Assembly: GCA_033297075.1 (NCBI GenBank)
Contig: MU858393.1
Span: 1 to 14,252 of the forward strand
DNA: 14,252 nt
Source of the DNA: Rhypophila decipiens
Lineage: Eukaryota; Ascomycota; Sordariomycetes; Sordariales; Naviculisporaceae
Reading direction: 5' to 3'
The position numbers and the translations under genes were made by a program. The notes beneath the pieces were generated by a model. The model was not told the origin of the DNA. It ran no database searches and saw only the letters and a program-made list of their open reading frames with translations. Shown here one piece after another: positions 1 through 8,300 of this stretch; within the stretch, counting starts at the first letter, position 1; the number at the start of each line of letters is the position of its first letter.

Positions 1-288
1 AAATTCTAAGCTGCAAGCTAGCCTTAGAATTGTGTGTTATATAGCAGTTTCAATAGGGCACTATCGCTTGTGTTATCACGGCTCGCCGTGACACCACGTG
101 CATTCTTTCTTCTCGGTATCCGCCGCTTTGTGGGACAGAGCGCAACGGTTATACCCACCACCAGAGCAAGAAATGGGCAACGGGGACTCGGGCTCGGATT
201 AGGACTTGGAGGAACGCAATCTATTCTCATCGCCAACAACAATCATAAAGTTTTCCCACCGCGTATTACCCGACATGACTTGCATGTA
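1..288. other. No gene supported; short inverted repeats
   Basis: No convincing protein is seen on either strand. A 9-bp inverted repeat (aattctaag / cttagaatt) lies at 2-10 and 23-31, and a 6-bp perfect stem (tcacgg / ccgtga) at 76-91. The stretch is mildly repeat-like, and a degraded transposon or LTR piece is possible, but no matching ends or target-site duplication could be found. Confidence 0.3.
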
Positions 289-363
289 AACTGATTGATT
301 TCTTCCCCAACCAGACCTTCCGCCTTAGAAGCCGCACCATCACGGCCACTAACGCGCAGTCCG

Positions 364-982
364 ATGGGGAGCACCCCATTGTTCTGCGGCTCCGTGTGCA
401 TCAATCTACCCTGCAGCTCGTCATTCAGACGCTCGTCCGCTGTCTCCCGCTGTCTCCGCTCTTGGGCCCAGTCCTCCTTTCCCGAGTGGTTTCTCCCAAC
501 CAACATTGTCCTGAAGAGGCAAAAGGATGGTTGGGATGAGGAGTTCGACGCGGAAAGGTCAACCTACCAGGATTTAGCATGTCTACAGGGGATTGTGATC
601 CCGACGTGCTACGGCCAGGTTCAACATGACGGGAAGCGTGCCCTGGTTCTCTCGGATTTCAGGGGGGGCCTGTGTTGCAACACCCGAGGGTGCCGTCCTG
701 ACAGAACAAGATGTCCAGTCGCTCTTCGAACAGGCACTTGGCACTCTCGCCAGCCACGGCATCTCGCACGGCGACCTGAAGCTCGACAATTTTCATCTCG
801 TCGGTAAACCCGGGAACCGGGCCATGTTCATTGTAGACCTGGAAAATGTCGATATAATACAGCCCGAACACGACCGTGCGTGGATTGTACAATCGGATGT
901 CAGTCATTTGATGCAGGCGTATCGAGATCATCTCGTCTGCCTGGAATACGACGGCTTGTTGTTCCCTCGGGAGAGGTTGTAG
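364..982 (+). pseudogene. Frameshifted fungal protein-kinase-like gene
   Basis: The fragment belongs to a lineage-expanded family of small fungal kinase-like proteins, probably soluble and of unknown substrate. In frame 1 (about 475-660) it reads FPEWFLP, then a VAIK-like IVLKRQKDGW segment, GIVIPTCYGQ and ALVLSDF. In frame 2 (from about 665) it reads ACVATPEG, the catalytic-loop motif HGDLKLDN (about 765-790) and VDLE in the place of the DFG segment, ending at a TAG at 980-982. The two frames join at a run of seven G at 662-668; one G fewer would make a single frame. This could be a real lesion or a homopolymer sequencing error. The 5' end is unclear: 364 is the first in-frame ATG, but a different frame (about 297-470) also looks protein-like, so a second frameshift upstream is possible. 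Family assignment rests on recalled motifs. Confidence 0.65.
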
Positions 983-1279
983 TTAATATGTCGCCTGTGC
1001 TAAATAGTGTCCGGTTACTGAGGTTACCTTTAGGAACTGGCTTAATGATATGATAGGATCTTTGGCCAAAGTCGGCCTTTGGAGTAGTTTAGTCCGTTGC
1101 GGAAAGTAAGAAGGCGGTTGAGCAGGCTGATGCCGGAGGTGAGTTGCATTTATTCCCGTTTTAACATGATAAATTTTCTAATCGCGATATTCTATATAGT
1201 GCTCTCTCGGCTGTGGCGACGTTTTTCATCTCTCTGTCTTTCGTTTCGTCTCTTTTCGGAATGAACGTCAAGGAAATCT
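983..1279. other. Intergenic stretch without a recognisable gene
   Basis: This stretch lies between the end of the kinase-like relic and the eroded C-terminal end of the antisense dioxygenase relic. It contains a 12-bp perfect palindrome (ctttggccaaag, 1060-1071). Short antisense open frames here may be further decayed dioxygenase sequence, but no motif supports that. Confidence 0.3.
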
Positions 1280-1993
1280 CGCCCAAGTCCATACCGATAT
1301 GGATCAGGAACATCGTAGAGGGCCCCTCCAAATCAGGCAAAGGCAAATCGGGAAACACCTTTTGCACCTCGGGCCAGTTATATACTTTATAGCACCGCAA
1401 GAGCAGCACCGCTCAGGCTTAAGCCATTTCATGCGGAGGCAATCTTTCTCTAGTCCTAGAGCTAAGGAAAAGATATCTTTCAAAGTCTTGCCCAGCTCAG
1501 AGGCTTCATCCACATACTGGGGGAGATTCTTCTTCATGCCCGGAAAGGACATCATCCTCGGACATGCGATTCTTGCCATGCAAGGGCATATTGATGAGCG
1601 GGTGATTATCTGGGTGTTCGGCGGTCGCGTACAGACCTTCTTTGTAATCTAGTCCGCCGTGGGTGTATTCGCCACCTAGGGGCATGTTAGCCTCGCCAGG
1701 CGATGGCGGCCGTGGACGTCGTAGTTGTTTTTGGTAGCTTGGGGAAGGGCAAAGAAAGATTTCATGGAGGAGAGCAAGACATCTTAAATTTTCGGGGAGA
1801 TTGCCGGATTGGTTTGTAGAGGAGGAAGACTCGGAGTGTGTGGGGATGAAGAAGCCCCATGTTGAGGCTGCGTGGTGGATCTGCTTGACTACGAGGGTTA
1901 TTTCTGGTTTATTAGTCCTCTTGGGGGAATATGTTTGGTGTTTGGGGTGGCCATTTCGGGAGTCCGGACAGGTAGATAGTTAACAACGGCAAG
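1280..1993 (-). pseudogene. Decayed 2-oxoglutarate/Fe(II) dioxygenase (isopenicillin-N-synthase-like)
   Basis: Read on the - strand, blocks typical of fungal 2OG-Fe(II) oxygenases occur in the right order but in different frames. They are VVNYLPV (1967-1993), LVVKQIHHAASTWGFF (1848-1895), a block with SMKSFFALP (1709-1783), AIAWRG followed by a stop (1687-1707), a block with GGEYTHGGLDYKEGLY, AEHPDNHPL and PLHGKN (1542-1685), a block with FPGMKKNLP and LALGLEKD (1412-1546), and LLLRCYKVYN (below 1409). Intact members oxidise small molecules, often in secondary metabolism. At least four frame changes are needed, for example one extra base in the codon after AIAWRG near 1687. No iron-binding HxD motif is visible, so the C-terminal catalytic part is deleted or too eroded to see. 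The 1280 boundary is approximate. This cannot encode an active enzyme. The order of motifs makes the family call fairly secure. Confidence 0.7.
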
Positions 1994-2121
1994 TCCAGTG
2001 ATGAGCATCAAACATGCCGTTTGGGCAATCATGAGCAGCAATTTAAAAGGAGCATCCACCTTCTTACTGCTGCTCGCAAAAGACCCACATCACTTGTTCC
2101 TCTTCCTATTTCTGGACTTGG

Positions 2122-2147
2122 CCACAATTGATGATTGTGGTCAATTG
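2122..2147. repeat. Overlapping short inverted repeats
   Basis: Two alternative perfect 7-bp stems share sequence: ccacaat / attgtgg (2122-2128 and 2134-2140) and caattga / tcaattg (2125-2131 and 2141-2147). They could be a regulatory dyad or chance; nothing else points to a function. Confidence 0.3.
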
Positions 2148-2188
2148 CAGGTCCGAGGCCATGAGGTTGCCACCGATGAATAAGTTAA

Positions 2189-2201
2189 TAACCCTAACCC
2201 T
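2189..2201. repeat. Telomere-like (CCCTAA) doublet
   Basis: The string taaccctaaccct carries two units of the complement of TTAGGG, the usual fungal telomere repeat. Two units are short enough to occur by chance; it could also be an interstitial telomeric scar. Confidence 0.25.
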
Positions 2202-2633
2202 CCAGTAATCTGTCGATGTGGTTCAGACATGAGTGGTCGAGCGTGTGGTGTGTAGGTAGATCCGAACATCTGCTTGATCAAGATAGCAAGCAAACCTGTT
2301 ATCTCAGGCCGCTTGACCAGTCACAAAGCTCGAATGACGAACAGCGCAACCTGCACCTCGCTGTGATATCCATGATCTGGCAGGCTATTGATTCCCATGC
2401 AGCAGCCATCTCCTGCAACTGAAGGTTGTCTGTGTGTTGAGGGTGTCCTTGAATCACCAATCTCGGGCCGTTGGGTAGCACCACCCAAAACAACGACCAC
2501 ACCTACCCCCGCGCGAGTAGTTCACCGGACATTCAGTCATTGCCCCTCATCTGGCCGCACGAACATGCACCCCGTAAAGATGGAAATACTTGACGTATGT
2601 GCGGGATGGTTGGTAACGGTACGCATCAATTGC

Positions 2634-2640
2634 CATATAT
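2634..2640 (+). promoter_or_regulatory. TATA-like element of the P450 gene
   Basis: The AT-rich string catatat lies about 90 bases before the P450 start codon in otherwise mixed-composition DNA, a plausible core-promoter position for a fungal gene. It is positional evidence only. Confidence 0.25.
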
Positions 2641-2665
2641 CTCCACCTGACACCCCAATATCAAC

Positions 2666-2920
2666 ATGTTTGCCCTTTCCTCTTCACTCTTCCCCTCATT
2701 TCCAGCTTTCAAATCAAACCAGCAGACTCCATGGATGCTACGAGTCCCCCAGACGTGGGTGTCCAAAAACGGCCAAGCATCGCCATCATCCTTCTCTTTA
2801 TCATCATTGCCTACCCGGTACTCAAGGTCCTCTACAATGTATACTTCCACCCGCTCTCAAAGATTCGCGGCCCTCTTCTCCACTCTGCCTCTAGAATACC
2901 ATATGTACTCTCGCTCTTGA
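2666..2920 (+). other. Upstream ORF overlapping the P450 start
   Basis: An ATG at 2666 in a good context (atcaacATG) opens an 84-codon frame that runs out of frame past the P450 start at 2731. Its translation shows no protein-like motif and mostly shadows the P450. If the transcript begins upstream of 2666, this uORF would be expected to reduce P450 translation; if transcription starts after 2666 it is irrelevant. Confidence 0.3.
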
Positions 2921-4314
2921 AGGGCTGGTCGGTACAGGACTTCCAGAAGCTCCACCAGCGATACGGCCCAATCGTCCGCGTGGCCCCAAATGAGGTGTCC
3001 ATCGCTCAGCCAGAGGTATGGAATGATGTTTTTCAACTTCGCCAGTACAATGAAGCCGTACGCCACCACCACGAGTTTCTCAAGGACCCCGTCTGGTGGC
3101 AACCGCACGCATCCGCCACGGGCAGGGTCGCCAATATCCTCACTGCCATTGATCCCGAGCACCATGCCCGCCTGCGCAAAGTCATCGCCCCAGCCTTCAC
3201 CTCGCGCGCGCTCAAAGCCCAGGAGTCTTTCGCCCAGCGATATGTGAATCTCCTGGTCGAGCGGGTCCGCGAGGCTGCCATCGCTTCCGAAGACGAAATC
3301 GACATGAAAGACTGGTTCATCTTTACCACCTTTGACATCTTTGGCGACCTCGGTTTCGGCGAGTCGTTCAACTGTCTCCAAGACTCGCGCTACCATCCCT
3401 GGGTTGCCCGGATATTCGGCAGCGTCAAGGCAGTCGTTTGGGTCGTCTCAACACGCTACTGGCCTGCCCTCCATTCCCTCCTGTTGATGTGTATACCTCC
3501 GTCGATTCAGGAAATGGCCAACGAGCATCGGAGGCAGATCGAGGACAAAGTCCGTCGCCGCATGAATTACGAGGTTGAGCGGCCTGATGTCTTCTCCCCA
3601 TTGATGACGGCCAGAAGGGACGGCAAGTCCAACAATAAGCTAGTAGCCATGACCATGGACGAGATTGATGCGCTCTTCTCATCGCTAGTTAACGCCGCCA
3701 GCGAGACCACCGCCACAACATTGACGGGGACATTGAACTGCCTGGTGCAGAACCCTAGCATCCGCAATATCCTTGCAACCGAGATACGAGGCACCTTTGA
3801 CGACCAGTCGGAAATAAACATCGATGCCCTCCGCGACTTACCCTACCTCAATCAGGTCCTCAAAGAAGGACTAAGACTGTGTACCCCAGTCCCTTGGGTC
3901 TTGCCTCGCCAGACACCTCCCGAAGGCGCGATAGTCTGCGGTACGTTTCTTCCTGGCGGGACGTCCATCTCGACCCAGGCATACACCATGAACAGGAACC
4001 CGGAGTACTGGCACGACGCTGAAAGCTTCCTCCCTGAGCGTTGGGCCCCCGAGGCACTGACAGACAAGGATTCGCCGTTCTACAAAGACCGACGGGATGG
4101 TTTCCAGCCTTTTCTCGTCGGCTCACGGGCTTGTCTGGGCCAGCACCTTGCTTGGGCGGAACTGTGGCTGATTACGGCCAAGCTCATTTGGAACTTTGAT
4201 TTTGAGCAGTCGAAGGATCCCGAACGGCGACTGAAATGGGAGACGCAGAAGACTTTTATGCTGGTCGAGACACAGCCGGTTTGGGTAAAGGTTAGGCCGA
4301 GGGCGCTGGCTTGA
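2731..4314 (+). CDS. Cytochrome P450 monooxygenase, ER-anchored
   Basis: This is an intact, intronless 527-residue P450, the usual length for microsomal fungal enzymes. An N-terminal hydrophobic anchor (about residues 16-36, rich in I, L, F) is followed by the FHPLSKIRGP hinge (39-48), which places it on the ER membrane. The I-helix reads NAASETTAT (321-329), the K-helix ExxR is E379-R382, PERW is at 436-439, and the heme loop FLVGSRACLG (461-470) carries ligand Cys468. It should insert one oxygen into an organic substrate using electrons from NADPH-P450 reductase. Its layout resembles fungal P450s of secondary metabolism (isotrichodermin C-15 hydroxylase type, CYP65-like); this subfamily call is from memory and the substrate is unknown. 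The 2731 ATG is chosen because the membrane anchor follows at once. The only possible partner nearby is the dead dioxygenase upstream. Confidence 0.93.
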   Translation: MDATSPPDVGVQKRPSIAIILLFIIIAYPVLKVLYNVYFHPLSKIRGPLLHSASRIPYVLSLLKGWSVQDFQKLHQRYGPIVRVAPNEVSIAQPEVWNDVFQLRQYNEAVRHHHEFLKDPVWWQPHASATGRVANILTAIDPEHHARLRKVIAPAFTSRALKAQESFAQRYVNLLVERVREAAIASEDEIDMKDWFIFTTFDIFGDLGFGESFNCLQDSRYHPWVARIFGSVKAVVWVVSTRYWPALHSLLLMCIPPSIQEMANEHRRQIEDKVRRRMNYEVERPDVFSPLMTARRDGKSNNKLVAMTMDEIDALFSSLVNAASETTATTLTGTLNCLVQNPSIRNILATEIRGTFDDQSEINIDALRDLPYLNQVLKEGLRLCTPVPWVLPRQTPPEGAIVCGTFLPGGTSISTQAYTMNRNPEYWHDAESFLPERWAPEALTDKDSPFYKDRRDGFQPFLVGSRACLGQHLAWAELWLITAKLIWNFDFEQSKDPERRLKWETQKTFMLVETQPVWVKVRPRALA

Positions 4315-5349
4315 CTTACACCCTGTGGATACCTTGGCTTTGCTTGGCGTGAGCCTGGTCTTGGAGGCTGACGCTAGCTGAAGGACAAGGGATGTCTTGG
4401 ATGATTATTTGATCTACATGACTTCTTTGGTTTTGTTCTTTGATCTTTCTTGTTCTCCTTTGCGAATGCCTTTCTACCACTTTTCTTGAAGAAATATGTC
4501 AGCCAGCAGATTGCAGGTTATGGTGACCGTCTTGCAGGCGATAATGGGCATGTCATACAGCCCAAGGTCGACTCGGGAACATGCATGATGCATCTTTGGT
4601 CAAGCCATTCGCTAAGGCTGGATGTTTTGGGTGCCGGGCCTTCGTTCTCTTCGAACGGGGGTCTCGGGTGAACGGCCCTCGAGCGGCATGAAAGATAGCG
4701 TGGCTTAGGCATGTAGGGAGTACTTCGATGTGATTAGGATTGCCAAGACACACATCACACACGACTGGAACGTTTTCAGCTGCTGTTTTCGCCAAGATAC
4801 GGGTGGTGGCGTCAACTCAGCTGTCCTCCAAGAGCCACCATCTCAAACATCGAATAGTATGTGGCACGACTAAGCCGGAACGGGCGGTGTCTAGCCTCTG
4901 TAGCATGCAGCCAATGCACAGGGACAGCCCCGTAGTCAGGCAGGTAGGTATATATCTGCGGGTGATTCTACCGTGGCCCACGCCAACAGAGAGAAAATAT
5001 TGCTGCATAACCTCCTCATCAGGCTCCTCAGCCAGCCTCTGACGCCGGATATCGAACCTATCGCGGATGCGAGGGGGTGTGACATCGCGTCTTGTACGGA
5101 ATATCCAAAATATGGAGTTGACGGTTCATTTGAGGAGCAGGAGGAGGACGAAGAGGAGGAGAGCACAACAAGAAGCATAAACACCCACCTTCGAGCAGCG
5201 CCGCAGGACGAGAGCAAAGCAGTGCCGACAAGCTCCAGACACTGTCGCCTCAGCAAACCAAGAGTTTCTTTCCAGCAATTCACATCTAAAATCATCACTC
5301 CCTTTCACCCGACATCGAGTTTCTCAGCTATCAATACACATACGCAAAC
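4315..5349. other. Intergenic region between the P450 and the large relic
   Basis: About 1 kb holds no supported gene on either strand; the open frames here lack motifs and typical protein composition. It contains the P450 3' end, a TATA-like string at 4949-4955, a purine-rich tract (about 5133-5164) and a pyrimidine-rich leader (about 5296-5340) just before the ATG at 5350. Confidence 0.45.
4949..4955 (+). promoter_or_regulatory. TATA-like element upstream of the large orphan gene
   Basis: The string tatatat lies within gtaggtatatatctg about 395 bases upstream of the ATG at 5350. A long 5' leader would be needed if it is the core promoter. Weak, positional evidence. Confidence 0.2.
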
Positions 5350-8300
5350 ATGTCTTCTGCCAACGCCTCTTTCCTCTCGAGCCCCAAGTATGGCTATGAC
5401 TTTGTCGTCTCAACGACACAGGCCAGCATCAACTCGGGCTTGCTTGAGCTTCTTTCCCACGGCAACAAGCCCGAGACCTATCTCTGCTTCCTTGCGGATG
5501 AGGATGGCAACCCGTCAAAGCAGATGGCCCTCGACGAGCTTCTCAAGTTGACTGGTGGGGTGAACCCGTTCGACATCCCGAATAACACGCCGTACAGCGA
5601 CCCCCGCATCACAACCCTTACCCAAAACATGTTTGTCGCCGGCGTCAAGCTTCAGCTCAGCCTGCCCCCCGGGGTGTCCCCCACTGACTTGCCCCCAGTC
5701 GTGACTCTCGGCAGTAGCGCCAACAACGTGGGCTTCAACATGTTCTGCTCCCAGCTTCAGGTGATCCAGAACTCGCCCCCGTCTGGGTTTGGAGGGAAGG
5801 GCAGCTGGAATGTCTGGAGCTAGCCACCCGGAAACCCTTGGTACGTCCAGACAAAAGTCAACCTCGTTGTGCAGGATCTCGACAAGGAGCTTCAGACTCC
5901 CTATTTCAAGGCACATCCAGACCTGGCGGCCCAGCTCAGAAGCCAGCTGGTAAACCTGTCGAGCACCGCCTTCAGTCTGCAGCAGCTGGCCTTCGACCTT
6001 GACAATGCCTTGCTGCAGATCGTTCCTACCTTCGAGGGTATCCCCCCAGGCTCCAATGCCATGGTCATCCTTTCTTAAACCTTCGTTGCCCTGTGCAGCA
6101 CAAGCGCCAAGAATCAGGGACTGCCCCTCGTGGCAGTAACGGCAGTATCGCAGTCGGCCCCTGATGCGTCTCAGCTGCAGCTGGCTGCGTACGAGCGACA
6201 GGTCAGCCGTCTCAAGGACGCGGGAGGCGTCCTCATACCCAATCCGACGCCCCAACAGGCTGCCGTCACCACGCTCGACTACATCTGTTCTGTCACCAAC
6301 ACACTACCGGCTGCCACACCTTTCGGTTGGAATTGGATGCTGCCCCAGGATGTCGACAGCGAGAGCGGCGTCATTGCCATCAACCGCAACGTCATCGGTC
6401 GGTTCATCATGGACCAGATACTAACAAAGGTCAATCAGTCATGCTTCACTGCCACGACCAGCGTGACTGCCCACTGGTACGGTGAAGTCACCTACAGATA
6501 TAGCTTTACTGGAGGAGCCCAGCCACAGACCGTCGTCGTCAATCCTGTTGACCTCAAGGATACAAGCAAGCCCGTCGTCAGCATCGCCTTCCAAAGTTAC
6601 TCTAGGGCCCACGACAAGTCGGGGGCGACTGCCGGGGAACTCCGCATCACGCCCAATTATAACTGCGATGTCTACTTCACTGGAACCACCATACAGGTCA
6701 AGCAAAAGCTTTTGGTCGCCGTCTACGCCCGGTGGGATGAGACGGGGGATACCATCAACGCCGTCGACAAGACCATCATCGACACGTACAACATCTCGGT
6801 GAACGGCGGCGGCGTCGTGACGACTGAGAAGGCCGCATCCACAACCGTGGACAACTCCCAGAATGCAGACCGCAGCTCCATCGTCAACTTTTTCACAGGC
6901 ATCAATGACCTTGTCAATGACATAAAAAACAAGACCAAAAACATAGTCGAGACCAGTCTTCAGCCGATCCAGTTCAACGACCTGCAAAAGTTTGTCTTCC
7001 CTGGCGCCAAGGTGTTTACCTACAAGTCGGCCAGCTTCTCAGAAGGGCAGGACCTGATATGCTACATTACCTACCTGGATCCAACAAGTGAGGCTCCGTC
7101 TTCCCCAGCTCCACCTGCGCCGACCTGTATGCTCACCACGTCTGAGATTTGTAGCCACCCAGTGAGTCGCGAGGCTGCGCCAACTGCCGGCGCCGCGCCA
7201 GTCGCGACACCCGCACCGAGACTTATCTTGACCCACGAGTCGGACCTGATGCAAAACTACCTTCAGGGCCAGATTGTGTCTCCCCAAGGTATATTCAAGG
7301 CACTTCAGACCGACGATGGCCACGCCTTGCTCTTCTCCATAGACTCGTCGCACGCGCTCCACGTCATTCACGAGAAGAGCGGTGAATCGCGGACGGGCTG
7401 GGAGATGTACGACATGTCCGCTGCAGCAGTCCAGGCACAATTTGCCGGCCAGAAAGACGCCATTGTCCGCACTTTCGACGCTGGACAGAGTGCGCTCGAC
7501 CAAACCATCAGTCTTGCCATGGCCGTCTCAGCCGGAGGATCCGACCACCCTGTGGGGCAAGAACGGCGACAACCAGGTCTTCTCCCTCTCAAGCCCCGAC
7601 TCCCAGGTTTCCCTACCCGGGTCTTGGAGCACTCCTGTCCCTCTACTGAGCGGCATCGAGCGGGTCTCGGCGTACTCGAATGTGGCAGACGGTGGAAATA
7701 CCATCTTTGCATCCGGAGGCGGAAAGCTCCAGAAGCTGACGCAAGCAACCGACACGGCAAAAGGCTGGTATGGGCAGGAAATTACCCTCGCGGCGGCACC
7801 TACCGAGAAGTCACTCTCGTTCAACTCGTACACCACCATCATCCACGTGGCAGATGAGAAGAACAATCTCCCAGCCGCAGGTGTAGAGGTGGCTTTGTCG
7901 GCCAAGACTCGCACGCCGGTTTACATCAACGGTCTCTACTACGTGCTGGGGCAGGCACCAACAACCGTCAAGACAGACGGGACAGGTGCGCTGACGGTAA
8001 TAGAGGTAACCCAGGACATCAGCGGGACTGCCCTGACCGTGTCGGCAGATGGGGGCCAGAGCTGGAAGACAATAAACCCAATGGACAAGTCTTTCCAGAA
8101 GCTGACTGCCCTTGATTCCGAGGACAAGCTCCGAAAGGCCACGGTCCGCAAGGGCGCTGTAGCAGGTGGCATCGTTGGATCGCCGTCGACGGGACCGCTC
8201 ATTAACCCGGCCACCTCGAACGCGGATGCCAAAGCCCTCGCAAACAGTCTGGCCTCGCTCAAGACGGTCTACACGGCGCTTCAGACCCCTGTTTCGCCTG

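Larger units (their letters stand above)
1994..2730. other. Intergenic region upstream of the P450
   Basis: No gene is supported on either strand. The region holds two small perfect stems (2122-2140 and 2125-2147), a telomere-like doublet (2189-2201), an AT-rich TATA-like site (2634-2640) and the putative P450 leader with an upstream ATG at 2666. The part below about 2100 may include the missing N-terminus of the antisense dioxygenase relic, but no motif shows it. Confidence 0.4.

Noticed and set aside
35..241. LTR-like fragment (TGTT...AACA ends)
   Set aside because: Only 4-bp ends match, and no target-site duplication, primer-binding site or retroelement coding sequence is present.
34..294. 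Open frame of 86 codons at the window start
   Set aside because: It has a Gly-Leu repeat-like stretch with no motif and low protein character, and an equally long frame lies on the opposite strand.
2857..3396. 179-codon antisense frame under the P450
   Set aside because: It is a shadow of the P450 codons; the sense strand carries all the P450 motifs in one frame.
4936..5298. Antisense 120-codon frame upstream of the giant gene
   Set aside because: It is driven by a purine-rich tract giving a serine run, with no recognisable motif or promoter context.
5812..5850. Possible 39-nt intron (gt...ag) that would remove the TAG at 5821 in frame
   Set aside because: It is shorter than typical fungal introns, the donor gtctgg is non-canonical, no good branch point is present, and the removed part (WS-PPGNPWYVQ) looks like conserved protein.
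6064..6098. Possible 35-nt intron removing the TAA at 6076
   Set aside because: It is too short, has a weak donor (gtcatc), and its removal would break the downstream frame.
5515..6255. 246-codon antisense frame opposite the giant gene
   Set aside because: It is a shadow frame in GC-rich coding DNA with no motif, while the sense strand reads as a continuous protein across the stops.
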